Part shown: positions 32,827-44,536 of the stretch, in pieces
Layout of the letters: every line of letters starts with the position of its first letter
How positions within the stretch are numbered: the first letter of the stretch is position 1
Source: Delphinus delphis
Lineage: Eukaryota > Chordata > Mammalia > Artiodactyla > Delphinidae
DNA length: 64,000 nt
Direction of reading: 5' to 3'
NCBI RefSeq assembly: GCF_949987515.2
Contig: NC_082703.1
Location: 15,194,216-15,258,215, forward strand
Notes under the pieces: generated by a model
What the model was told of the DNA's origin: nothing
The model's database searches: none
The model's input: the letters and a program-made list of their open reading frames with translations, nothing else
Translations under genes and position numbers: made by a program

Positions 32827-35800
32827 TTATTCCTGTCCTGACCTAGGTTCTTCAGACCATTTTTTTTTAATTCCATATATATGTGTTAGTATATGGTATT
32901 CGTTTCTCTCTTTCTGAGTTACCTCACTCTGTATGACAGACTCTAGGTCCATCCACCTCACTACATATAACTCAGTTTCGTTCCTTTTTATGGCTGAGTA
33001 ATATTCCATTGTATATATGTGCCACATCTTCTTTATCCATTCATCTGTTGATGGACACTTAGGTTGCTCCCATGTCCTGGCTATTGTAAACAGAGCTGCA
33101 GTGAACATTGTGGTACATGACTCTTTTTACATTATGGTTTTCTCAGGATATATGCCCAGTGTGGGTCGTATGGTAGTTCTATTTTTAGTTTTGTAAGGAA
33201 CCTCCATACTGTTCTCCATAGTGTCTGTACACATTTACATTCCCACCAACAGTGCAAGAGGGTGCCTTTTTCTCCACACCCTCTCCAGCATTTATTGTTT
33301 GTAGATTTTTTGATGATGGCCATTCTGACTGGTGTGAGGTGATACCTCATTATAGTTTTGATTTGCATTTCTCTAATGATTAGTGATGTTGAGCATCCTT
33401 TCATGTGTTTGTTGGCAATCTGTACATCTTCTTTGGAGAAATGTCTATTTAGGTCTTCTGCCCATTTTTGGATTGGGTTGTTTGTTTTTTGATATTGAGC
33501 TGCATGAGCTGCTTATAAATTTTGGAGATTAATCCTTTGTCAGTTGCTTCATTTGCAAATATTTTCTCCCATTCTGAGGGGTGTCTTTTCGTCTTGTTTA
33601 TGGTTTCCTTTGCTGTGCAAAAGCTTTGAAGTTTCATTGGGTCCCATGTGTTTATTTTTGTTTTTATTTCCATTTCTCTAGGAGGTGGGTCAAAAAGGAT
33701 CTTGCTGTGATTTATGTCATAGAGTGCTCTGCCTATGTTTTCCTCTAAAAGTTTTATAGTGTCTGGCCTTACATTTAGGTCTTGAATCTATTTTGAGTAT
33801 ACTTTTGTATACAGTGTTAGGGAGTGTTCTAATTTCATTCTTTTACATGTAGCTGTCCAGTTTTCCCAGCACCACTTATTGAAGAGGCTGTCTTTTCTCC
33901 ATTGTATATTCTTGCCTCCTTTATCAAAGATAAGGTGACCATATGTATGTGGGTTTATCTCTGGGCTTTCTATCCTCTTCCATTGATCTATATTTCTGGT
34001 TTTGTGCCAGTACCATACTGTCTTGATTACTGTAGCTTTGTAGTATAGTCTGAAGTCAGGGAGCCTGTTTCCTCCAGCTCCATTTTTCTTTCTCAAGATT
34101 GCTTTGGCTATTCAGGGTCTTTTGTGTTTACATACAACTTGTGAAATTTTTTGTTCTAGTTCTGTGAAAAATGCCATTGGTAGTTTGATGGGGATTGCAT
34201 TGAATCTGTAGATGGCTTTGGGTGGTATAGTCATTTTCACAATGTTGATTCTTCAAATCCAAGAAAATGGTATATCTCTCCATCTGTTTGTATCATCTTT
34301 AATTTCTTTCATCAGTGTTTTATACTTTTCTGCATACAGGTCTTTTGTCTCCTTAGGTAAGTTTATTCCTAGGTATTTTATTCTTTTTGTTGCAGTGTTA
34401 AATGGGAGTGTTTCCTTAATTTCTCTTTCAGATTTTTCATCATTAGTGTATAGGAATGCAAGAGATTTCTGTGCATTAATTTTTTTATCCTGCTACTTCA
34501 CCAAATTCATTGATTAGCTCTAGTGGCTTTCTAGTGGCATCCTTAGGATTCTCTATGTATAGTATCATGTCATCTGCAAACAGTGACAGTTTTACTTCTT
34601 CTTTTCCGATTTGGGTTGCTTTTATTTCTTTTTCTTCTCTGATCGCTGTGGCTAGAACTTCCAAAACTATGTTGAATAATAGTGGTGAGAGTGGGCAATC
34701 GTGTCTTGTTCCTGATCTTAGTGGAAATGGTTTTAGTTTTTCAACATTAAGAACAATGTTGGCTGTGGGTTTGTCATATATGGCCTTTATTATGTTGAGG
34801 TAAGTTCCCTCTAAGCCTACTTTCTGGGTGGTTTTTATTATAAATGGGTGTTGAATTTTGTTGAAAGATTTTTCTGCATCTATTGAGATGATCATATGGT
34901 TTTTCTCCTTCAATCTGTTAATATTGTTTCTCACATTGATTGATTTGCATATATTGAAGAATCCTTGCATCCCTGGGTGAAGCCCCACTTGATCATGGTG
35001 TACTGTCCTTTTAATGTGCTGTTGGATTCGGTTTGCTAGTATTTTGTTGAGGATTTTTTCATCTATGTTCATCAGTGATATTGGCCTGTAGTTTTCTTTT
35101 TTTGTGGCATCTTTGTCTGGTTTTGGTATCAGGGTGATTGTGGCCTCATAGAATGAGTTTGGGAGTGTTCCTCCCTCTGCTATATTTTGGAATAGTTTGA
35201 GAAGGATAAGTGTTAGCTCTTCTCTAAATGTTTGATAGAATTTGCCTGTGAAGCCATCTGGTCCTGGGCTTTTGTTTGTTGGAAGATTTTTAATCACAGT
35301 TTACATTTCAGTGCTTGTGATTGGTCTGTTTATATTTTCTATTTCCTCCTGGTTCAGTCTCGGAAGGTTGTTCCTTTCTAATAATTTGTCCGTTTCTTCC
35401 AGATTATCCATTTTATTGGCACATAGTTGCTTGTAGTAATCTCTTATGATCCTGTGTATTTCTGCAGTGTCATTTGTTACTTCTCCTTTTTCATTTCTAA
35501 TTCTATTGACTTGAGTCTTCTCCCTTTTTTTCTTGATGAGTGTGGCTAATGGTTTATCAATTTTGTTTATCTTCTCAAACAACCAGCTTTCAGTTTTATT
35601 GATCTTTGCTATCGTTTTCTTCATTTCTTTTTCATTTATTTCTGATCTGATCTTTATGATTTCTTTCCTTCTGCCACCTTTAGGGTTTTTTGTTCTTCTT
35701 TCTCTAATTGCTTTGGGTGTAAGGTTAGGTTTTTTATTTGACATGTTTCTTGTTTCTTGAGGTAGGATTGTATTGCTATAAACTTCCCTCTTAGAACTGC

Positions 35801-36667
35801 TTTTGCTGCCTCATGTCGGTCATCATGTTTTCATTGTCATTTGTTTCTAGGTAGTTTTTGATTTCCTCTTTGATTTCTTCAGTGATCTCTTGGTTATTTA
35901 ATAGTGTATTGTTTAGCCTCCATGTGTTTGTATGTTTTACAGATTATTTCCTGTAATTGATATTTAGTCTCATAGCGTTGTGGTCAGAAAATATACTTGA
36001 TATGATTTCAATTTCGTTAAATTTACCAAGGCTTGATCTGTGACTCAGGGTATGATCTATCCCTGGAGAATGTTCCATGAGCACTTGAGAAGAAAGTGTA
36101 ATCTGCTGTTTTTGGATGGAATGTCCTATAAATATCAATTAAGTCCATCTTGTTTAATGTATCATTTAAAGCTTGTGTTTCCTTATTTATTTTCATTTTG
36201 GATGATCTGTCCATTGGTGAAAATGGGGTGTTAAAGTCCCCTACTATGATTGTGTTACTGTCCATTTCCCCTTTTATGGCTGTTAGCATTTGCCTTATGT
36301 ATTGAGGTGCTCCTATGTTGGGTGCATAAATATTTACATTTGTTATATCTCCTTCTTGGATTGATCCGTTGATCATTATGTAGTGTCCGTCTTTGTCTCT
36401 TGTAATAGTCTTTATTTTAAAGTCTATTTTGTCTGATATGAGAATTGCTACTCCAGTTTTCTTTTGATTTCCATTTGCATGGACTATCTTTTTACCTCCC
36501 CTCACTTTCAGTCTGTATGTTTCCCTAGGTCTGAAGTGGGTCTCTTGTAGATAGCATATATACGGGTGTTGCTTTTGTATCCATTCAGCCAGTCTATGTC
36601 TTTTGGTGGGAGCATTTAATTCATTTACATGTAAGGTAATTATTGATATGTATGTTCCTATTACCAT
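32827..36667 (-). pseudogene. L1 copy B ORF2, broken but with intact RT active site
   Basis: Starts MVIGTYISIITLHVNELNAP at 36667. The endonuclease is readable to 36023 (QETHF, VGDFN), although the usual NGLNAP box reads NELNAP. RT is readable at 35297-34485 with [12 protein letters not shown] and an intact [10 protein letters not shown] catalytic box. A premature TAA sits at 35301-35303, at the same codon as in copy A. There are several frameshifts (near 36030, 35750, 34480 and 33800). The C-terminal piece at 33108-32827 (EWIKKMWHIYTMEYYSAIKR) reads through the usual stop after YGI because TAA has become AAA. Confidence 0.85.
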
Positions 36668-36725
36668 TTTCCTAATTGTTTTGGGTTTGTTATTGTAAGT
36701 CCTTTCCTTCTCTTGTATTTCCTGC

Positions 36726-37590
36726 CTAGAGAAGTTCCTTTAGCATTTGTTGTAGAGCTGGTGTAGTCGTGCTGATTTCTCTTAGCTTTTGCTTGTCTGT
36801 AAAGGTCTTAATTTCTCTGTCAAATCTGAATGAGATCCTTGCTGGGTAGAGTAATCTTGGTTGTAGGTTTTTCCCTTTCATCACTTTAAATATGTCCTGC
36901 CATTCCCTTCTGGCTGCAGAGTTTCTGCTGAAAGATCAGCTGTTAACCTTATGGGGATTCCCTTGTATGTTAATTGTTGATTTTCCCTTGCTGCTTTTAA
37001 TATTTTTTCTTTGTATTTAATTTTTGATTGTTTGATTAATATGTGTCTTGGTGTGTTTCTCCTTGGAATTATCCTGTATGGGCCTCTCTGAACTTCCTGG
37101 ATGTGATTGACTATTTCCTTTCCCATATTAGGGACGTTTTCGACTATAATCTCTTCAAATATTTTCTTAGTCCCTTTTTTTCTCTTCTTCTTCTGGGACC
37201 CCTATAATTCGAATGTTGGTGCGTTTTTATGTTGTCCCAGAGGTCTCTGAGACTGTCCTCAATTCTTTTCATTCTTTTTTCTTTATTCTGCTCTGTAGTA
37301 GTTATTTCCACTATTTTATCTTCCAGGTCACTTATCCGTTCTCTTGCCTCAGTTATTCTGCTGTTGATTCGTTGTAGAGAATTTTTAATTTCATTTACTG
37401 TGTTGTTCATCATTGTTTGTTTGCCCTTTAGTTCTTCTAGGTCCTTGTTAAACATTTGTTGTATTTTCTCCATTCTATTTCCAAGATTTTGGATCATCTT
37501 TACTATCATTACTCTGAATTCTTTTTCAGGTAGACTGCCTATTTCCTCTTCATTTGTTTAGTCTGGTGGGTTTTTACCTTGCTCCTTCAT
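36726..37590 (-). pseudogene. L1 copy B ORF1, with early stop and frameshift
   Basis: The initiating MKEQGKNPPD at 37590 is followed at once by TAA, where copy A has CTA (Leu). The coiled coil is open from MIVKMIQNLGNRMEKIQ at 37509 to 37144. The C-terminal RNA-binding domain continues in a shifted frame at 37126-36881 (MGKEIVNHIQEVQRGPYRII and following). The stop TAG is at 36728-36726, matching copy A. Confidence 0.8.
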
Positions 37591-38287
37591 CTGCTGTGTG
37601 TTTTTCTCTGACTTCTCATTTTGCTTAGCTTACTTTGTTCGGGGTCTCCTTTTCACAGGCTGCAGGTTCGTAGTTCCCGTTGTTTTTTGGTGCCTGCTCC
37701 CAGTGGGTAAAGTTGTTTCAGTGGGTTGTGTAGTCTTCCTGGTTGGGGGGACTGATGCCTGTGTTCTGGTGGATGAGGCTGGATCTTGTCTTTCTGGTTG
37801 GCAGGTCCACATCTGGTGGCATGTTTTGGGGTGTCTGTGAACTCATTATGATTTTAGGCAGGCTCTCTACTAATGGGTAGGGTTGTGCTCCTGTCTTGCT
37901 AGTTGTTTGGCATGGGGTGTCCAGCACTGTAGCTTGCTGTTCGTCGAGTGGAGCTGGGTCTTAGCGTTGAGATGCAGATCTCTGGGAGAGCTCTCACTGA
38001 TTGATATTACGTGGGGCCAGGAGGTCTCTGGTGGACCAGTGTCCTGAACTCGGCTCTCCCACCTCAGAGGCTCAGGCCTGACACCCAGCCAGAGCACCAA
38101 GACCCTGTCAGCCACTTAGCCAGGTACGTGGGGAGTTTCTTGCCTTTTGGGAAGTCTGAGGTCTTCTGCCAGTGTTCAGTAGGTGTTCTGTAGGAGTTGT
38201 TCCACGTGTAGATGTAGTTTTGATGTATTTATGGGGAGGAAGGTGATCTCCACGTTTTACTTCTCTGCCATCTTGAAGGCACCCCCT
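37591..38287 (-). promoter_or_regulatory. Shortened 5'UTR of L1 copy B
   Basis: Collinear with copy A 11475-12004 (here 37591-38119) and with copy A 13410-13577 (here 38120-38287). The entire AG-rich and CpG-rich middle is missing. The first 168 bases, including the YY1-type start, are retained. Confidence 0.8.
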
Positions 38288-39714
38288 GTGAATGCCGCCT
38301 TCTCTTCTCTCCCCCTCATGCAAGCTTCTAGAGAGCACCATGCACCCTGTCTCAGCTTCCTCACCTGTCCCTCACTCCTCACCTCTGGCCAGTGGCGAAG
38401 TCGGGCGGTGGGTCTTGCGGGCTCCAGCAGACCAGGGGGAAACAGTTTATGTTTTTTCTCTTTCTTTTTCCTTTTTGTGATCATATGACACAGGGTTGGA
38501 AATGTACCAGTCAGGAACTGCTATGGCTGCCCCTCTCCGACGCCATTCGCAAAGACTCATGTCTTGGTTCCAGTGTGTTCATCAAATAAAATCTGCTGTT
38601 ATGTCTTGGGAACAACTGTACGCAGTGAGCTTCCTTAAGCAAAATACGATTGTTGCTCACTGCTCTATCAGCCTGAGAGGCTTGTCTGCTTGGGCAACTT
38701 ATGATCATCATGGGTGGTCCAGAGGTTTCAGGAGGTATGAGAGGAGGTTGCTCTAGCTTCTACGGTGAATGATTCTCTGGGAGCAGAGAAAGGGAACACT
38801 AATGGGAGAGACTGTTGTATTACCGTTCGGACATTCTAGAGTCCTTTGTTGTAGGGGAGCCCCAATTCAAGATGGGATAAATTGTGAATAACAGCATAAA
38901 AAGGCTTAAGTAAAACTTGTAAATGAGGTATATGTTTGCCTCCAGATCCCTAAAAGTCCTAAAAGATACTGGGCTTGTTTAACATTGTGAGTGCAGAGTG
39001 TCGACTGCTACTTCTTGACAGTGTTAGAGATGCTGGGGCCCTCAGAGTACCAAATACTTTTCAGGAAGTTCACCAGGGTTGCAGGGCCTTGTCCTAAGTG
39101 CAGGGAAATGCCCACCCCCCACTTTTTTTTAAGCTCCCCCTCCTCTTCCTCATCTTCTTATGGTTTTTTTTTTCAGTTTTATCTTGCTATCTAAAAAGAG
39201 ATTTATTGTATTTCATGCAATTTAAAGTACGCATGTCAAGTCACCTAGAAAAAAATTTTAATGCATTAAAAAATAAAATAAAAAGTTGTGTGTGTGTGCG
39301 AAGGATGTAGAACAAATGGACCAAGTTATAGTCTAATAGGGTCCCTGAGAGAGGAAGTTTTGGAAAAAACATCACATCCACTCTCCCTGGAGAATAACTT
39401 CATATCTCATATGAGAGACTATTACTATAGCCTGTGGAAGTAATCACACAGAGCTCTAGATCAACAGCTTTTCCAAAAGTCAGGAGGTAGCAATGTGTAC
39501 CCCAGAGAGATTTTCTCTTGCAATGAAGTAATGCTGAGAAAAAAAATAAAAGAAACATTTCTGCAGCCACTCTCTTCAAGACAACACCATAAATGTGATA
39601 GTTAATATTTTCATTTCACAGTATTGGCCACACTGATAAAGTTTTTTAATTATTTAGCAACATATTGATTCTTTAGGGGAACAAGGAAGTAAGGCTCTGA
39701 GGGAGAATCTGTTC
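38288..39714. other. Unassigned DNA right of L1 copy B
   Basis: 38290-38460 is C- and CpG-richer than average and could be the continuation of the element into which L1 copy B inserted, but no pol or gag motif was recognised. 38500-38760 has a few short frames without features. 39100-39300 is low-complexity. Confidence 0.35.
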
Positions 39715-40018
39715 TATGCCTCTTGCCTAGTTTCTGGTGGTTTGGTGACAGTTTTTGATGTTTCTTGGCTTATAGAAACATCACCCCAATCTTTGCCTTC
39801 ACGCTCACATTGCATTCTCCCTGTGGGCATATCTCTGTCCCAAATCCCATTTTTAGAAAGACACCAGTCATTTTGGATTAGGGCCCACCCCAATTACCTC
39901 ATTTTAACCTGACCACCTCTTTAAAGACCCTATCTGCAAATAAAGTCACATTCTGAGTAATGTGAGTTAGGACTTCAACATATACATTTTGAGAGGAAAA
40001 CAACTCAAACTATAACAG
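39715..40018 (-). mobile_element. MLT1-type (ERVL-MaLR) LTR
   Basis: Antisense MLT1: ATTACCTCATTTTAACCTGA, AAGACCCTATCTGCAAATAA, GAGTTAGGACTTCAACATAT and the terminus ACTATAACA. The left end around 39720 is CTGGTGGTTTGGTGACA. Confidence 0.6.
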
Positions 40019-40104
40019 AGAGGGCAGTAAAGCAGAAGAATGAAATGACCAGAATTTCATCTTAGTTAACTTAGTCTAGAATCTTAAATAAAGAGAGATG
40101 CTCA

Positions 40105-40285
40105 AGGTAATAATTTTCAACCATGGCTGCACACGAGAATTATCTGAGAAGCTTTCAAAATGTACCAATGCCCAGGCCCTCCTTCTATATATTCTTATTT
40201 AAGAGTTGTGGGGTGGAGATCTGGCAGTATTTTCAAAAAGCTTCCTAAGAGAGTATAATATATAGCTGCATTTAGAACTACTGTT
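40105..40285 (+). mobile_element. MER5A-like hAT non-autonomous element
   Basis: TTTCAACCATGGCTGCACAC, GAGAATTATCTGAGAAGCTT and ATGCCCAGGCCCTCC follow the MER5A order, ending in a decayed inverted terminus near AGAACTACTG. Confidence 0.55.
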
Positions 40286-40589
40286 TTGGGATGGTAAGGC
40301 AGGAAGACCAACTGGAGGCTGTTTTGTTAATCAAGGAGATATAATAAGACTCTGAAACATGGCATCAGCAGTGGAAAAGAGGAAAAGAGAAAGAGATAGA
40401 TGTTTTCTAGAAATAGGAAGTAAATCAGCAGGACTTGATGACTCATCGAATTGTGGGGAGAGGGCGCGTTAGGGAAGAGCAAAAGGTGACACTTAAGTTC
40501 CCATCAGGTACATGCTGGTATTGTCAGCAGATATTAAACTTAAAAGAAGTTTGTTCTCTTGGGGGAAAGCATAATAATTGAATTGAGTT

Positions 40590-40790
40590 TTTAACAATTA
40601 ACTTATTATTTTGAGATCATTGTAGATTGACACACAGTTCTAAGAAATAATACAAAGAGGTCCCATACACCATTTACGCAGTTTCTCTCCATGGTAACAT
40701 CTTGCAAATCTGTAGCACAATCTCACAACAGGATGTTGGCACTGATACAGTCAAGATACAGAACACTTCCATCACACAGGGATATACTGA
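40590..40790. mobile_element. Old L1-related 3'UTR-type repeat
   Basis: ATTGTAGATTGACACACAGT, TGGTAACATCTTGCAAATCT and ACAGTCAAGATACAGAACAC are recognised as a common mammalian L1M untranslated-region sequence. Orientation is not certain. Confidence 0.45.
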
Positions 40791-43389
40791 GTTTGAGGTG
40801 CCTGTAGATAGTGATCAAGTGAGACTTGTTAAGGTGGCATTCCATTAGAAGTGTGCCTACCTGGTTTTGATCTCTCTAAAAGTACCAGAAATCTGCCAAA
40901 ACTAAGTGGAAGTAAGATCCACCTACTTTGTTACCTCAATATAATAATAAGGAATCAGGAATATTTTAAACTTTGGATTTATGTAATGAATATCTAGCAG
41001 TGACTTGGGAGTACAAATGGGTAACCATTTCACCTATAGAACAAGATCTACTTGGGGAAATTCTTTAAACACATGGTTACCTATGCATGCACACCCACAG
41101 ATGCATCACATATACACCACAAGCATGTATACACACAGATGCAACTCTTACTAGAAGACACACAATTTTGTGAGTGACCACTTATATGAACTCCTCATAT
41201 TCGAAGAGAGTGACGATTCTGTCTTTTAAAGAGTGTGCTTTCATTGTAACTGCAGCCAAAAAAAAAAGAGAGATTAAAAACAGCTGGAACATATGTCTGT
41301 TTTCACCTCCTCCATCTGGAACTTTGTTTTTGGATATCACAGACATTTTCCAAACAAAACTCTGCTGAACAAAATGATAAATGTGGAAGAGACATGTATG
41401 ATTCTCTTTTTGTTTGAAGAGCTTTATAGAATCGAAAGCGTTGGTGTGCTTTTCAAACATAAAACTAAACCTTTGAACATTGCAAATAGAGTTTTCAATG
41501 GGTAATGTGACATTTAATTTATATTTGAAATTGGGCAATGTTCTCAACTACAATACTGAGTCTTTAACCAGTAGGTGTATTTATCTGAGAAGTAAAAATG
41601 AAGTATTTTATTATATGTTGATATTTGAATAGAACAATTAGAAAACCAAAACTACTGGAGGGGAGATTTAAGGAAACTAACTACATCCTTATCATGCCAT
41701 GCTCCAATTACTATAATAATTTTCTCATTCTTTCTCTGATGGCAGTATGCTTTTATACTAATAGACCCTAAATAATAACTCCAACTTAATCTCTTAAAAA
41801 CACTTTGGTAACATCACTTCCATGGTGTATAGACTAAAATCCCAGATCCTTGACTTTTATTTTATAGGTCCTACTTCACTTTTCAATAGGTATTAAAGCC
41901 TAGGTTTTAAAAGTCTTTGGTTCAAATTCCAGTTCTTCCAATTACAAGCACATTTTGCAAAGATTCCATTGTCCTAACCCAACTGATGAGGTTTGAGGGT
42001 CTGAAACTAGGTAATGGCAGAGCAAACAGATTAAAAATGGAAAAAAAGATTGGAGATAATAAAATGGATAAACCTCGGTGATGAATTGATTAAAAGAGAG
42101 AATATGGTATCAAGCATGATATTTACCTTAAGCTACAGTGTGGATTACCTGAGAGAGAGAATCCAGGAAAGAGAGGTTTGGCAGAATGAGGAGGAAAATC
42201 ATTATTTTGAGTTTGGTGTATGACAACTAGGTGAATATATTTACTCCACAGCAGTTAAGAGCCAGGAAGGAGAACAAAGATAAAAATTTTGGAGGCAGTA
42301 GAAAATTATAATCACCATGTTCATCCAACGTTAAGATCATTAAATATAAATTCACCCCACTAAGGAAAAATACAGCCTGGGGGTATAGCATATTTAAAAC
42401 CCCCAATTTTACCGGATAATAAAGCAATAACATTAAAGTGTATTCCATAAAAATGACAGAAAGAGTATTAAACAAAAGTTCAAATAAAAATCTTGGTACC
42501 ATTTACCTTGAACTTCTGGCTCAATATAAAATGATTCAGAAATTATGGCTACTTTACTATCTCAGCAGCTGTTTTCACAAAGACTAAAGAGACAGACATG
42601 GGATTCATGGTTAAGTGATATTTATTAGACTAGGAGAAGTGTGGGGGCTGGGAGAGGTCATGGCTACTCTTTTGCTCCACATTTAGGGAAACTCTTTTAT
42701 TCTGTGACCAAGCACATAGTTTTGAGATAAGTGAGAAAGAAGAGGGTCCCCTGGCTAACAAGCTAGATCACCCCAGGGCAGTTGACCAGGTGACAGACGG
42801 AGTCATATTGCCCTCACATTCCTATAAGAGAAGATATTTTTCACAGTTCTGGACCATATCCACTCAACATAAAACAGAATCTGATAACAATTATGAGTTG
42901 CTAGTGCACAGTGAGAAGTCAAATACCAAAGCTTGTCCTTGCCAAGTTTCTTTGTATTTTAACCACATGATCCATATTCCTCATTACACTATCCTTCATC
43001 TGTCTAAACAACAGGCTGTTGTTAGTTTACGAAACTTAACTGTTCTTAGCTCAGACATGCTTATGCATGCTTCTTCAAAGTTACAACAATGGAGATTTTT
43101 GCATTTCGTATAATTACAGGAAAAGCTAATGGAAAAACAAAAAAGCAAAACCAAATCTTTGTAAGAATGGGAATCTCTAAAGGAACAACATTTACTGTTA
43201 CAACAGTCAAGGGCAATGACTCTCCATTTCTCCTGGGAAAATTTTAGCAGACCTTCCCCACAGCTTTGAGATAGGCACTTTGTTGGGTAGACGCCATGTG
43301 CTCTCTGAAAGCCACATTCAGGTGCTTATTGACTTCTGTTGAGCTGATTTTGGGCTCTGCAGAAGCTCAGCTATTGGATCATGGAGAAT
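40791..43389. other. Non-coding DNA
   Basis: Contains the MIR at 41885-41965. 42540-43260 has LTR-like composition (AGTGATATTTATTAGACTAG) but no assignable ends. No gene. Confidence 0.35.
41885..41965 (+). mobile_element. MIR fragment
   Basis: AGTCTTTGGTTCAAATTCCAGTTCTTCC resembles the MIR 5' half with its tRNA B box (GGTTCAAATTC). Confidence 0.45.
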
Positions 43390-43530
43390 CATTTTTAGTT
43401 TGCATTTATCTTATTTTAGTGACCTTGAGGATTTTTTTCATGTTGATTAGCTACTTGCATGTTTCTTATCTTGTGGATTGCTCTTTGTGTCCTTTCTGCC
43501 CAGTTCTATATAAAGTGTTCTATTTTTTTT
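43390..43530 (-). mobile_element. Old L1 fragment
   Basis: Antisense L1 ORF2 end: TTCATGTTGATTAGCTACTT and TTTGTGTCCTTTCTGCCCAG parallel copy A 7070-7140. The next part of the same L1 region appears at 44030-44300, with an L2-like block between them. Confidence 0.5.
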
Positions 43531-43559
43531 TTCTCACAGATATAAGGAGAGAGTAGATT

Positions 43560-43960
43560 CTTGGTGATAAATAAATTTTGACTTGGACAAGTGAGATGGA
43601 TGGTGGTGAAATACACTAACATGAAGACAACTAAGGGAAGATTAGATTTATGGAATGGGGAGAGAAACCCAGGGTTCTGTCTGACCTTGTTAAGTTTAGT
43701 GAATGTACCCTTTGGATATTATTGTGGGGATTTAAAATCAGCAGTTGGATATAAATAACTGGAGTTGGTGGGTAGAGATCAGATATTGATTCATTGGCAT
43801 ATGGGCTATAAAGGCTTAGAATTGGGTGAGGTCACCTAGGTAGCACCTGTTGATAAAGAAACAGGCCAAGAAGGATGAGGTCTGTGGGCAATCCAACAGT
43901 CAGAAACCAAACAGAGCAAGGGGATCAAGCAAGTCGAATGAAAAAGAATAGCTGTATCCA
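43560..43960 (-). mobile_element. L2 fragment
   Basis: Antisense L2: CAGTTGGATATAAATAACTG, GATTCATTGGCATATGGGCT and GGTGAGGTCACCTAGGTAGC follow the internal L2 order. Confidence 0.5.
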
Positions 43961-44029
43961 GGCAAAAGGTCTTGTATTTATTGACCTTTGAAATGACTTT
44001 AGAAATTTTAAATTCAACTATTCTGCCTC

Positions 44030-44300
44030 CTCCGCCTATTTTTTCTATTGGGATATTTGTGACTTTTCATTGAACTGTAAAATTTTTTCATACATCAAAG
44101 ACACAGACTCTGTTGTATATAATACAATGCTTAAATTCCACACACCCCATTTGTCTTTTGTTTCATTTATCTTTTGATATCTCTATTTTTTTGTAGCCAA
44201 ATCGATTGATTTCTTAATGTACTAGAAAATGCATTGCTTTTTTTTCTTTAAGTGTTCTTGTCCATCCCAAATCTACTGAACATTGGCAAATACATCTCTC
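44030..44300 (-). mobile_element. Old L1 fragment
   Basis: Antisense decayed L1, with TTCTATTGGGATATTTGTGA and TTTTGTAGCCAAATCGATTG. It follows on from 43390-43530 in L1 coordinates. Confidence 0.45.
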
Positions 44301-44334
44301 TCAGTTTTTAAGAAGTCTTAAAAAAAAAAAAAGA

Positions 44335-44536
44335 GGGCTTCCCTGGTGGCGCAGTGGTTGAGAGTCCGCCTGCCGATGCAGGGGACACGGGCCCGTGCCG
44401 CGGTCCGGGAAGATCCCACATGCCACGGAGCGGCTGGGCCCGTGAGCCATGGCCGCTGAGCCTGTGCGTCCGGAGCCTGTGCTCCGCGACGGGAGAGGCC
44501 ACAACAGTGAGAGGCCCGCGTAATGCAAAAAAAAAA
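44335..44536 (+). mobile_element. CHR-type SINE
   Basis: GGGCTTCCCTGGTGGCGCAG head to GAGGCCCGCGTAATGC, followed by an A tail. It integrated next to an existing A-run (44319-44332), so the TSD is hidden in A-rich sequence. Confidence 0.88.

Larger units (their letters stand above)
32488..38287 (-). mobile_element. L1 copy B: near-full-length LINE-1 with spliced 5'UTR
   Basis: Same L1 family and orientation as copy A. The left end is a (TTTA)n tail at 32488-32519, followed by 3'UTR, ORF2 (about 32827-36667), ORF1 (36726-37590) and a short 5'UTR to about 38287. The terminal AAGATGGC (antisense of 38267-38274) shows that the real 5' start is present. Relative to copy A the 5'UTR lacks 1,405 bp, with the joint at 38119/38120. 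I could not find a target-site duplication: left flank AACATTTTTTGGGGGG, right flank CTGTGAATGCCGCC. Confidence 0.85.
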
